From positions 178,603 to 242,602 of the forward strand of contig JALDRB010000009.1 of assembly GCA_031316155.1 (NCBI GenBank): 64,000 nt of DNA, in the 5' to 3' direction. Source of the stretch: Candidatus Scalindua sp. GTDB lineage: Bacteria; Planctomycetota; Brocadiia; Brocadiales; Scalinduaceae. Each line of letters begins with the position of its first letter. Position 1 is the first letter of the stretch. Positions 1 through 8,289 of the stretch are shown piece after piece. Position numbers and translations under genes: made by a program. Under the pieces are notes generated by a model. The model had not been told where the DNA came from. It did no database searches and saw nothing but the letters and a program-made list of their open reading frames with translations.

Positions 1-319
1 CAACGAAACCACAAACACCAAGCACCATGGTCTTTTCACCGTCATTCTTACTGTCATCAGCCATTACCATTATTATGGGAACCTGATTGTTATATTTATT
101 TACCTTATACAATAAATCAAAAACTACCATATCGGAAATCTGCAAATCTACGATTATTACATTATATCGTCTTTTTAACAACTTCTTGAGACAATCCTCA
201 CCTGTATCTGAAAAGTGTATCTGTATATCATTTATAGTTCCTCTTAAAGATTCCATCATTAGTTGTTGATGGTCTTTATTACCATCAACAACTAATACAC
301 TTAAAGCTCCTGTGTCCAT
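1..319 (-). CDS. Response regulator receiver domain, truncated by the window edge
   Basis: Reading from the ATG at 317-319 towards base 1 gives about 106 residues with the pattern of a CheY-like receiver domain: strand 1 reads LSVLVVDGNKD, the phospho-acceptor region is NVIIVDLQISD, and the next strand is VPIIMVMADD. Receivers catch phosphate from a histidine kinase on the Asp after strand 3, here in IIVD. The usual second acidic residue after strand 1 is Gly (VVDG), so metal binding may be altered. The conserved Lys and any output domain lie outside the window. No kinase is visible nearby. Confidence 0.75.
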   Translation of the reverse strand, partial: MDTGALSVLVVDGNKDHQQLMMESLRGTINDIQIHFSDTGEDCLKKLLKRRYNVIIVDLQISDMVVFDLLYKVNKYNNQVPIIMVMADDSKNDGEKTMVLGVCGFV

Positions 320-431
320 ATCTATATTACCCCAACCCGGTTGAACCAGTAGTAAAAAGAGGAAGATATCTAAGCAAAGCTGAGCTTATCTCACGCATGT
401 TTCAACTCAAAGCAGTTGTTAAAATGAAAGC

Positions 432-641
432 CTATCTATCTGTACCAAACACGACAAACAGGCGGTTTTCAAACTTTCCCTTATTAATATTGTTTTTGAG
501 AATAAAGAATAGATGAATTATAAATATGTTTGATTCTGGATCAACGTATTTGTTACTAAAAAAACTCTTATAATCAAAAGAATCTTTCCATTCATATTTT
601 TCCATTAATGGCTGATTATTTTGAAATGAATACAAATACAA
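432..641 (-). CDS. Small hypothetical protein (doubtful)
   Basis: An open frame of 69 codons rich in aromatic residues, Asn and Lys, ending just left of the thioesterase gene start-to-stop interval and in the same orientation. It resembles no family I know. The only support is its orientation, position and lack of an overlapping gene. The AT-rich composition makes a chance open frame quite possible. Confidence 0.2.
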   Translation of the reverse strand: MYLYSFQNNQPLMEKYEWKDSFDYKSFFSNKYVDPESNIFIIHLFFILKNNINKGKFENRLFVVFGTDR

Positions 642-647
642 CCCGTT

Positions 648-1106
648 TTATACTAGATCAGTAACAGGTGGTGAGTTATGAGAATCGATGGCCTTTACGA
701 CCTTATCCGGTATGATCAAGGGTTTTCTATTTGCATCTAGGCAAGCGAGCATCGTAGAACCTTCAGCAATTAGTTTCTCTTCATCAATGTGCCTAATCTT
801 GTAACAAAACTCAACCCTGGTATATTTCAATTTAGATATGCAGGTATTTACTACGAGGAGATCATCAAATCTTGCCGGTGATCTGTATTTGCATTGAGCA
901 TCCACGACGGCCAGAAAAATATTTTCCTTTTCAAGTTGTGAATAAGAAATGCCTAGATTACGTAAAAGCTCTATTCTCCCCATCTCAAAATAAACAAAGT
1001 AGTTTGAATAATACACAATACCCATCTGGTCAGTTTCCTGATATCTCACCCGAATCGTAAAGTCGCAGCTTTTCATTTTTTTCATATCACCATTGGATAA
1101 ACACAT
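648..1106 (-). CDS. Acyl-CoA thioesterase, YbgC/4-hydroxybenzoyl-CoA thioesterase family
   Basis: A single hot-dog-fold protein of up to 152 residues; M8 or M11 are equally good starts. The diagnostic stretch is YQETDQMGIVYYSNYFVYFE, which carries the catalytic Asp of this family followed by the GxVYxxxY pattern. The YRSPARFDD segment further on is also typical. Members hydrolyse acyl-CoA thioesters in the cytoplasm, often for short-chain or aromatic substrates, and some YbgC proteins sit near the cell envelope. It is the last gene of the acetyl-CoA synthase cluster, 29 bases after acsE, so it could act on acetyl-CoA or related thioesters, but that is inference from position only. Confidence 0.85.
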   Translation of the reverse strand: MCLSNGDMKKMKSCDFTIRVRYQETDQMGIVYYSNYFVYFEMGRIELLRNLGISYSQLEKENIFLAVVDAQCKYRSPARFDDLLVVNTCISKLKYTRVEFCYKIRHIDEEKLIAEGSTMLACLDANRKPLIIPDKVVKAIDSHNSPPVTDLV

Positions 1107-1135
1107 ATTAATAGATACGAGGTTATCTGAAGTAC

Positions 1136-1921
1136 CTATTTCCTTGCTGCCTTAAGGAACGAATCGCTATAAATTTGTTTATTCATAACCATTTCTGAGC
1201 AGATTGCCGCATCCATTAAGTCTTTATCAAGAACATCCATAAGTGCCGTATCCAAACCCGCAGTTATCGCCATTGTCAAAAAAGTCCTGTTTAATAAAGA
1301 TTTTTCCTTTGTCCCCTGGGAGAAATTGCTTAAACCAACCGTTATATGTGGAGGCGGATCAGAAAGAAGTTTAATCTGGTTAAAGACTTCCAGCATATAA
1401 GCGGGTTGCTTTTGGTCTACATTTACCCCTAAGAGAATCGGATCAATAAATATCTTGTCCATATCCATTCTATACTCAGTTGCCTTTTCGACAATTGTTA
1501 CTGCAATCTCTACACGTGTATCCACATTTTGAGGTACCCCGTCCTTGTTCATAGTAAGACATATTAAAGCTGCATTATGCTTCTTGGCAAGCTCCATGTA
1601 TATGTCAAGGGTTTCAGGATCTCCTTGCGCTGAATTAATCATAACATCGTTCTTGATTACTTCGAGGCCAGCCTTAATAACTTCCAATTTCTGGCTATCC
1701 AAAGCAATAGGTGTCTTAACCGCTTCTTGTATTACCTCTACCAACCATTTCATGGTATTCAGCTGATCGGCAGCAGCAGTACCAACATTAACATCTAAAT
1801 AGGTAGCACCGGCATCAGTTTGACGTTTCGCAAGCTCCTGTACTACCTTGGCATCTTTATTTTTAATAGCATTCTTTACATCCGTAAACATTCCGTTAAT
1901 TCTTTCTCCAATCGTTATCAT
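1136..1921 (-). CDS. acsE: 5-methyltetrahydrofolate:corrinoid/iron-sulfur protein methyltransferase
   Basis: 261 residues, the usual length of bacterial AcsE. It starts MITIGERINGMF, the beginning of a pterin-binding TIM barrel, and has the folate-site pattern YLDVNVGTAA, then LDSQKLEVIKAGL, MINSAQGDPE and HITVGLSNFSQG. The enzyme moves the methyl group from methyl-tetrahydrofolate to the cobalt of the corrinoid iron-sulfur protein (AcsC-AcsD), joining the methyl and carbonyl branches of the Wood-Ljungdahl pathway. It follows acsD by about 80 bases in the same direction, as expected for a shared transcript. Confidence 0.95.
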   Translation of the reverse strand: MITIGERINGMFTDVKNAIKNKDAKVVQELAKRQTDAGATYLDVNVGTAAADQLNTMKWLVEVIQEAVKTPIALDSQKLEVIKAGLEVIKNDVMINSAQGDPETLDIYMELAKKHNAALICLTMNKDGVPQNVDTRVEIAVTIVEKATEYRMDMDKIFIDPILLGVNVDQKQPAYMLEVFNQIKLLSDPPPHITVGLSNFSQGTKEKSLLNRTFLTMAITAGLDTALMDVLDKDLMDAAICSEMVMNKQIYSDSFLKAARK

Positions 1922-2004
1922 TCCCCTTCTCCTCTATATGTTTTTCCAAATTTACTTCTTATCATTTCCATACCTCAGACTTTCTGTCTTCTCTGCCTCA
2001 CTTC

Positions 2005-2973
2005 TTAAACCTTCATGGCAAGCTGGTCTATATGGTCTTTTACTATGGAAACAGCCTTAGGATGGTACATCCTGATTATGTCAACACCTGACTGCAGCAA
2101 AGTTGTGGCAGTAATTGTTTCCCACATAATCCCTCTCTCAGCGAATGATCCCCATTGAGGCGCCTCTTCATCTGTAGCCTTTGCCTCCTTTGCTCTCCAA
2201 GCCTCATGACCTACATCACAAATAACAGGTGTCGACATCTGTCCATCTCCCGACAATGCTGCAACTCTCCCTCTCTCATGGATTGAATAGCAATATTCGA
2301 TGCCATAACCCAATGCTCCTGTTGTCTGAAACATTACGATCCTGTCAAGAGGAAAACCTAAATCAGTCACCAAGATATTAACCTGTTTCCCAATATTAAT
2401 GTCAACGGGAGCTTGAGTTATTAGATTATGGCCATCCGCAAGACATACGGCAGTAATGGTTTTGTAATTTTCTTGGGTTGCTACACCTAACAGACATTTC
2501 TCTCCTGCCGCTGCCTGGCTAACTTTTGGCATCACCTCATTATCCCTTTCATCATTTTCACAACCCCAAATAATTAAGGGAATACTTACAGCTTCCAGGA
2601 TAGATTTAACCGTTTTTATCGCATCATTACTACTCCTATTTCCCTTATCAGGGTGTATACCGTCAAGCTTTAAACAAATCAAATCTGCTCCATACTCCTC
2701 AGCACATTTTTTCGCCCAACTTGCAGGATCGTTCATAACGTCTTTATAGTGTTTCAAAAGTGGTTCAGGTAAATTTTCCGGTGGAAGATCATAAACATCC
2801 ATTGCAATTACAGGCCTGTTACCCTGATCGCCATCAAAATCCATGAAAGGTATGCATCTCGCTCCACCAACAGTTACCACACTCTCTCTCGTCCCTCCAC
2901 TCTCTTTGGTTGCTCCAATAGTAACTTCTTTTACAGCACCTGCCCATTTTTCTTCAATACTTGCTATTTGCAT
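2005..2973 (-). CDS. acsD: Corrinoid iron-sulfur protein, small (delta) subunit
   Basis: 322 residues, close to the roughly 320 of acetogen AcsD/CdhD. The N-terminus (WAGAVKEVTIGATKESGG) and the segments GGARCIPFMDFDGD, ICLKLDGIHP and IWGCENDERD are family-typical for the TIM-barrel subunit that pairs with AcsC and holds the corrinoid. The protein carries the methyl group from AcsE to the A-cluster of acetyl-CoA synthase. It is separated from cooC by 396 bases, so it may have its own promoter, and is followed by acsE. Confidence 0.95.
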   Translation of the reverse strand: MQIASIEEKWAGAVKEVTIGATKESGGTRESVVTVGGARCIPFMDFDGDQGNRPVIAMDVYDLPPENLPEPLLKHYKDVMNDPASWAKKCAEEYGADLICLKLDGIHPDKGNRSSNDAIKTVKSILEAVSIPLIIWGCENDERDNEVMPKVSQAAAGEKCLLGVATQENYKTITAVCLADGHNLITQAPVDINIGKQVNILVTDLGFPLDRIVMFQTTGALGYGIEYCYSIHERGRVAALSGDGQMSTPVICDVGHEAWRAKEAKATDEEAPQWGSFAERGIMWETITATTLLQSGVDIIRMYHPKAVSIVKDHIDQLAMKV

Positions 2974-3369
2974 TCTTCACTCTCCGTTAACGATAAAATA
3001 TTATATCGAGGATCTGATTTTTATTGTGAATCTAGAGATAATAAAACTAGTAAGTTAAGGTAAAATAAAAACTTGAGCTATTAATGTAAAGCCGGATTAT
3101 AGCAAAATCGAAGCTTGTGTCAACGCATTTCCAGCTTTGATTTCAATAAAAACGGAACGATAAGCGGGATTAAAAACACTACGCCCTACACAAAGATTGA
3201 CAAGGTGAGATATGAAAATGTGCAGTTAACAGTTATGAATAAAAAAAGAGATAAAAATACATCCGAAATGGATAGTAACCATTTCAACTATTTTATCAAA
3301 AACAGCAATTGGTTTGTCAGATGAGAGGCTGAACAACATTTTTAGCAAGAAACCGGAAACGTCAACCTT
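2974..3369. other. Intergenic region between cooC and acsD
   Basis: 396 bases, AT-rich, with no convincing gene. A 69-codon plus-strand open frame (3115-3324) has no family likeness and opposes all neighbours. The region probably holds the promoter for acsD-acsE-thioesterase, but I cannot fix its elements by eye. Confidence 0.4.
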
Positions 3370-4122
3370 CTATAGAGGAAGCGATGAGTTTTTTACCCCG
3401 TCATAAACAATGTTGCCTCTCTCTATTTGCAACAATGATTCTCCAGAAGTAATGCTTTCATATATTTCATCATCAAATGGCAATCTTGCTGATACTTCAA
3501 TCCCAAAACTTTCAAGTTCAGACTCAACTTTTCCACTAACCCCTTTTTTGGGAACCTTGCACATTACGTATACTTTCTTTTTTATCTTGATGGGCAACTT
3601 TCCTATTAAGTCAGTAATCCTCATTGCCGTATGTACACCAATAATTGATGATTCAAATGCAATGATGAGCAAATCTACATCGTTAGTAGTCCTCCGGGAC
3701 AAGTGTTCCATACCGGCTTCATTATCAATAACGATAAATGGATAATTTTTTTCAGCTTTATCGAGATACTTCCGAAGCAGATTATTGGCATAACAATAAC
3801 ACTTAGGGCCTTCAGGCCTTCCCATCGTTAACAAATCAAATTTCTTTTCTTCAACAATCGAATTTTCAATTGCATACTCAATATATCTATCCTTAGGCAT
3901 GGTTACAGGAATATCCACTTTCTTCTCAACAACATCCTCACGTATATCAGCAATTGTTCTGTCCACTTTTACCCCCAGCGACAAACCAAGAGTTGAATTA
4001 GGATCTGCATCAACTGCTAATGTAGACTTTCCGAGTTCTTCCGTAAGGTAACGGATAATAAGGGTGGCAACGGTTGACTTTCCCGTACCTCCTTTCCCCG
4101 CTAAAGCAATTGTATAAGACAT
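3370..4122 (-). CDS. cooC: CO dehydrogenase/acetyl-CoA synthase maturation ATPase, CooC/AcsF type
   Basis: 250 residues of the MinD/SIMIBI ATPase class. The deviant Walker A GKGGTGKST lies at residues 9-17, DADPNSTLG follows the next strand, and PFIVIDNEAGMEHLSRRTT is the Walker B/switch region. A CYC motif near residue 113 matches the CxC nickel- or zinc-binding pair at the CooC dimer interface. The protein inserts nickel into CO dehydrogenase or acetyl-CoA synthase with ATP hydrolysis. It lies 26 bases after the RACo gene in the acs cluster. Whether it serves AcsA (CooC role) or AcsB (AcsF role) cannot be told from the sequence alone. Confidence 0.93.
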   Translation of the reverse strand: MSYTIALAGKGGTGKSTVATLIIRYLTEELGKSTLAVDADPNSTLGLSLGVKVDRTIADIREDVVEKKVDIPVTMPKDRYIEYAIENSIVEEKKFDLLTMGRPEGPKCYCYANNLLRKYLDKAEKNYPFIVIDNEAGMEHLSRRTTNDVDLLIIAFESSIIGVHTAMRITDLIGKLPIKIKKKVYVMCKVPKKGVSGKVESELESFGIEVSARLPFDDEIYESITSGESLLQIERGNIVYDGVKNSSLPL

Positions 4123-4148
4123 GTCAAATTTACCTCTTTAAAGATAGC

Positions 4149-6086
4149 CTAACTGGATAACTCTTCTACAACAGATGGAAATTCACTCAGATTTGTATGC
4201 GGAAGGAAGTTTGCAGACATAAAAGCTTCCATATACTTTGGATTTCCCATCAGATCGAAATAGGTCATTTGAGAAGCAATATTGTGAACAGTTTCAAATG
4301 CTTCTTTTGAAATCAAAGCCATTTTGGCACCTATTAAGGATGTATTACCTACAAATTTTATTCGAGACGTAGGCATGTCAGGTAACATGCCTATCGTTAT
4401 AGCGTTTCTCACATTCAGGTAATTACCAAACCCCCCGGCAAGATAAAGCAAGCTGACATCATTTATTGATAACCCCATAGATTCAATAAGGATTGAGAGA
4501 GCCGCATATATTGCTCCCTTTGAGCGTACAAGGTTAGAGATATCGGCCTGAGTTATTACGATATCCGTTTCAATACCGGATTTCTCCTTTTCAATCAATA
4601 CAAATTCATATTCATCACCTTTTTTTCTCAGTCTTTCACTCTTTATATCTTGCTGGAAGTTACCAGATCTGTCAACTATGCCGCAACGCAACATCTCAGC
4701 TATACAATCTAAAAGACCTGAGCCGCAGATCCCCTTAGGTTTAACGTTACCAATAGTGGAATAGCTAACCTCATAATCTCTGGTAATATGAATTATTTCA
4801 ACAGCACCTTTGGCAGCTCTCATTCCATGACGAACACCGCTTCCCTCAAACGCCGGGCCAGCTGAGGCAGAACAACAAACCATCCAGTCCTTATTACCAA
4901 GTACTATCTCTCCATTCGTACCGATATCAATAAACAAACAGTTAAGTTCCTCTTTATCCAATCGGATAGCAGCTGCCCCTGAAGTTATATCTGCACCCAC
5001 ATATGCCGACACACTAGGAAGAGCATAAAGAATACAGCGCGGGTTTATATCTATGCCTATTTGAGTTGCCCTAAAAGGGGAAACAAAATTGGCTGTAGGT
5101 ATGTATGGCTCTTTCCTAATATTTTCCGGATCCAGACAGAGGAGAAAATGAATCATTGCAGTATTGCCAGCACATACAACCGACGTAATATTATTGAGAT
5201 CAATTTCATGCCTCTTAACCAATGTGTGAATAGTCTTATTTATGTCTGAAACAATGGTCTTCTGCATTTCATTCAGGAAATCATTCTGAATTGCGTATAT
5301 GATTCTTTGAATATAATCTTCACCAAACTTCATCTGAGAATTGTAAACAGCCTCAGAATCAATCACCTTCGAGGAGGTTAATTCCATTAAACAAGTCACA
5401 ACCGTGGTTGTTCCAATATCTATGGCTATTCCATAGTTGTTCTGGGTTGTATCACCGGTTTCAATTTCAACAACTTCAAGGACTGGGCCACGATGAGCCA
5501 CTGTGACAGTTACCGACCAATTTCCCTGTCTCATAATTCCCGGCAACTTTTTCAGAATGCTAATATCCGTTTGTATTACATTCAGTTCCACCCCCTGATC
5601 CATCATTATCGCCTGACATAAACGCTCATGATCAGCAATATTGTCATCCATTGTGGGAGCTTCCATAGTAAGAAATAATTTTTTCGTCAACGGATTATGG
5701 GTAAAATGCGATTTGTCAAGTACAGCCGCCCAGGTCAGCGAATGCTGCTCATGCTGGTCTAAGAGTATTTTTTTCCCCTCTAACCTTGTTTCCTTGGGTA
5801 CCAGAATTTGCAAATCTTCTATAATCTTCGCCTCACAGGCAAGAATATAGTCATTCTCCGATTCCTCACTGCTAATCAAAGTCGTTGGAGGAGCATCAAC
5901 CTTACCCTTTGAAAGAACCACTTTACATTTTCCGCATATACCATCCCCACCGCAAATACTATTTATATAAATATTCGCACTATGTGCAGCATCGAGAACA
6001 GTGTTCCCCTCCTCAATATCCACGTATATATCATGAGGAAGAAAATGTATCTTATGCGTTTTATTTTCTGACATGTTTACTCGCAA
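4149..6086 (-). CDS. acsV: Reductive activator of corrinoid iron-sulfur protein (RACo), 2Fe-2S plus ASKHA ATPase
   Basis: 645 residues. The N-terminal 100 form a plant-type 2Fe-2S ferredoxin with ligands in INSICGGDGICGKCKVVL and a fourth Cys in LACEAKI. A linker domain follows, then an ASKHA-type ATPase with phosphate loops GIAIDIGTTTV (about residue 220), VVCAGNTAM, LFIDIGTNGEI and LYLAGGFG. RACo uses ATP to drive electrons onto cob(II)alamin of the AcsCD protein when it becomes accidentally oxidised. M1 or M5 could be the start. It sits between acsC and cooC, as in acetogen clusters. Confidence 0.93.
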   Translation of the reverse strand: MRVNMSENKTHKIHFLPHDIYVDIEEGNTVLDAAHSANIYINSICGGDGICGKCKVVLSKGKVDAPPTTLISSEESENDYILACEAKIIEDLQILVPKETRLEGKKILLDQHEQHSLTWAAVLDKSHFTHNPLTKKLFLTMEAPTMDDNIADHERLCQAIMMDQGVELNVIQTDISILKKLPGIMRQGNWSVTVTVAHRGPVLEVVEIETGDTTQNNYGIAIDIGTTTVVTCLMELTSSKVIDSEAVYNSQMKFGEDYIQRIIYAIQNDFLNEMQKTIVSDINKTIHTLVKRHEIDLNNITSVVCAGNTAMIHFLLCLDPENIRKEPYIPTANFVSPFRATQIGIDINPRCILYALPSVSAYVGADITSGAAAIRLDKEELNCLFIDIGTNGEIVLGNKDWMVCCSASAGPAFEGSGVRHGMRAAKGAVEIIHITRDYEVSYSTIGNVKPKGICGSGLLDCIAEMLRCGIVDRSGNFQQDIKSERLRKKGDEYEFVLIEKEKSGIETDIVITQADISNLVRSKGAIYAALSILIESMGLSINDVSLLYLAGGFGNYLNVRNAITIGMLPDMPTSRIKFVGNTSLIGAKMALISKEAFETVHNIASQMTYFDLMGNPKYMEAFMSANFLPHTNLSEFPSVVEELSS

Positions 6087-6279
6087 GCGGTAATAAAGAG
6101 ATGCAGAACCGATAATAACTCAACAGGCAGCAAAACTTCAAACCCAAGATCAATACTACCAGATAAACTCTAAATGGCGCATTATTTCAGATGCTATAAT
6201 CACGTGTTTTTTTACCCCTTTTCACTAGAATTTACCGGTCTTTCCGAATTGGGCAAACTGGTAATTTAGATCTAATGTG

Positions 6280-7617
6280 CTAACGCCAAGTTGTTTTTAA
6301 GTATGTGGGGAGTCCCGAAGCTTCTTTTGGACCAACAAGTACTTCCCAATTTGTTTTTTCCTGTATCTTTGCCGATAACACTGCGACAAGACCGGGAATA
6401 ATCAGCTTTTTGTGTTTTACCTTTTGTTCTATCTGCGCACTTGCCATTGCCTTTGCAACAACATCCTCATTGAGTTTGTCACCTGAATACGCCGTCAAGA
6501 CAGAGGTTCCTCCAGTTTCTACCGCCAAGATATAGGAAGACACACGACTCGCTTCCACTTCGCCCTCGACAGTATAGTAAGTCAATGAAAAATTTGTTGT
6601 GAACAGGACAGGTGAATCTTCATTAGGTTGCCCAACTTCGTAAAGTTTCGGTTGAACCTGGACAGGTTTTTGCGGATCAGTGTAGATGTTTTGCCGAACA
6701 GTTAATAATGGCATAATCTGCCACGGTTCACAGGCGTTAACGACAACAATACCGGCATATTTCGCGATAAAAGCGCTCGCACTCGCAATCTCTCTTCCAG
6801 GATCACCGTTAGCCATATTGGTTAAAACCGGAAAACCCAGCGGACGAAAAGCCTTTCTCAATGCTGCTCTACGGATCTTGGTAAGTCCTTGCAGAACTTC
6901 TTTTATATTGGAGGACGATTGATGCAATACCAGATTTTCAACACCAACCCCCTTGATCTTTTCAGTCAAGTCAGCTATCTCTTCAAGACTTGGCGCGCTG
7001 ACGGATAAAGGACACCCCTTTTCCTTTGCAAGTTGAGCCATCGGCTCCCAGTTTTCAGAATTTGCCCCATGAATCAGAGGTCTCTTGTCTGCACAAGATT
7101 CTAACGCCGCTTTCATAGTATCAACCGACTTACTCTCAAGGATAATAGACAGGTGTGTATTGTTACACACCTCCTTAGCCTTTTCAGAAAATTTTGAAGC
7201 GTCCCCACTTTTATCCTGCAATGCTATAAGGTCTATCTCAATATCTGTTCCAACACGCGTAAACTTGAAATTATTTATCTTTCCCAATCTTTCCTTAAAC
7301 GCACTGTCATCAAGATCATCGCCAATGGTAACGGCAATTCCTGTGGGATTATAGAATTTCTCATCATGCCTGAAGAGCACGTTTTCTTCACCAATTTTTA
7401 CCTGTTTGTCTCCATTTCCAATAGTCACTAGTTTTATTGGTGGAGCAGAAGCCTCACCAAGCTTGCTTTTGGCCTCTTCACTAACATCTGGACACTCTTT
7501 CAAATCAGCTTTTTTCTGTGCTAACTGCATTGCAAATGCCAAGCACGTTGCTCTTCCACATTTTTTACAGTTGGTCTTCGGTAACAGTTTATAGATTTCA
7601 AGCCCTGTTAATGCCAT
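6280..7617 (-). CDS. acsC: Corrinoid iron-sulfur protein, large (gamma) subunit
   Basis: 445 residues, matching acetogen AcsC. The N-terminal 4Fe-4S ligands are in LPKTNCKKCGRATCLAFA with a fourth Cys in LKECPDV (about residues 17-42). A TIM-barrel-like middle part follows (LIHGANSENWEPM), and the C-terminal domain (ASRVSSYILAVETGGTSVL) binds corrinoid with AcsD. The cluster delivers the low-potential electron that keeps cobalt in the Co(I) state. The gene starts 60 bases after clpP, and a 193-base gap separates it from the RACo gene that would repair its cofactor. Confidence 0.95.
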   Translation of the reverse strand: MALTGLEIYKLLPKTNCKKCGRATCLAFAMQLAQKKADLKECPDVSEEAKSKLGEASAPPIKLVTIGNGDKQVKIGEENVLFRHDEKFYNPTGIAVTIGDDLDDSAFKERLGKINNFKFTRVGTDIEIDLIALQDKSGDASKFSEKAKEVCNNTHLSIILESKSVDTMKAALESCADKRPLIHGANSENWEPMAQLAKEKGCPLSVSAPSLEEIADLTEKIKGVGVENLVLHQSSSNIKEVLQGLTKIRRAALRKAFRPLGFPVLTNMANGDPGREIASASAFIAKYAGIVVVNACEPWQIMPLLTVRQNIYTDPQKPVQVQPKLYEVGQPNEDSPVLFTTNFSLTYYTVEGEVEASRVSSYILAVETGGTSVLTAYSGDKLNEDVVAKAMASAQIEQKVKHKKLIIPGLVAVLSAKIQEKTNWEVLVGPKEASGLPTYLKTTWR

Positions 7618-7677
7618 ATCAAACCCTCTTTTTTATAGTAAAATTAGTGATAATATTTAATATCTGAAGCACTCTTT

Positions 7678-8280
7678 TTATTGCCCATCAAAATCATCAT
7701 GTGTCTTAATGATTTTTCTCAGCAAGCCATAGGCAACCGCTTCTTCAGCAGACATCCAGTAATTCCTTTTTGTGTCATTCTCAACCTTCTTTAACTCCTT
7801 GTTCGTTTCTTTTGCTATCAAAGAGTTAATCTTTTCACGACACTTCAATATCTCACTTGCCTCTATTTGGATATCAGATGCGGTACCATGAACACCGGTA
7901 GAAGGTTGATGAATAAGAATCCTTGCATTCGGGAGGCTGAATCTATTTTCTTTTCCTGTGCCGATGAGAATTATTACCGCAGCGCTTGCAGTAACACCTG
8001 CACAGATAGTCTTTATCTTTGGTTTGACAAATCTCATCATATCGTATATAGCAAAACCTGCATCAGCATCACCTCCGGGCGAATTTATATACATTTTAAT
8101 CTCATCTTTGTCGCTCTCCTGCTCTAAAAGAAGTAACTGGGCTGTTACCCTTTGAGCCAATTTTTTTGTCACCTCTTCTGCAATCAATATGGTACGGCTT
8201 TTCATCAGCATTTCAGAAAGGAGATCAAGCCGCTTGTCATCTTTTCCCTGATTATTTTCCTGATATCTCATAGTATTCAT
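7678..8280 (-). CDS. clpP: ClpP-family serine peptidase with Asn in place of catalytic Asp
   Basis: 200 residues with clear ClpP landmarks: INSPGGDADAGFAIYD, catalytic Ser99 in VTASAAV, His124 in ARILIHQPSTG. Aligned by spacing with E. coli ClpP (Ser97-His122-Asp171; 25 and 49 apart), the third position is Asn173 in DTKRNYWMSAEEA, codon AAT at 7762-7764. Some ClpP1 paralogues (Listeria ClpP1) also have Asn here and are activated only in mixed rings with a normal ClpP. The gene lies 9 bases after acsB and 60 before acsC, so it is very probably cotranscribed with the Wood-Ljungdahl genes. No ClpX or ClpA is adjacent. A role in turnover of these metalloenzymes is inference. Confidence 0.9.
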   Translation of the reverse strand: MNTMRYQENNQGKDDKRLDLLSEMLMKSRTILIAEEVTKKLAQRVTAQLLLLEQESDKDEIKMYINSPGGDADAGFAIYDMMRFVKPKIKTICAGVTASAAVIILIGTGKENRFSLPNARILIHQPSTGVHGTASDIQIEASEILKCREKINSLIAKETNKELKKVENDTKRNYWMSAEEAVAYGLLRKIIKTHDDFDGQ

Positions 8281-8289
8281 TAATTTTCC

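Noticed and set aside
3115..3324. 69-codon plus-strand open frame between cooC and acsD
   Set aside because: It opposes all neighbours, has no recognisable domain and lies in AT-rich DNA where such frames occur by chance.
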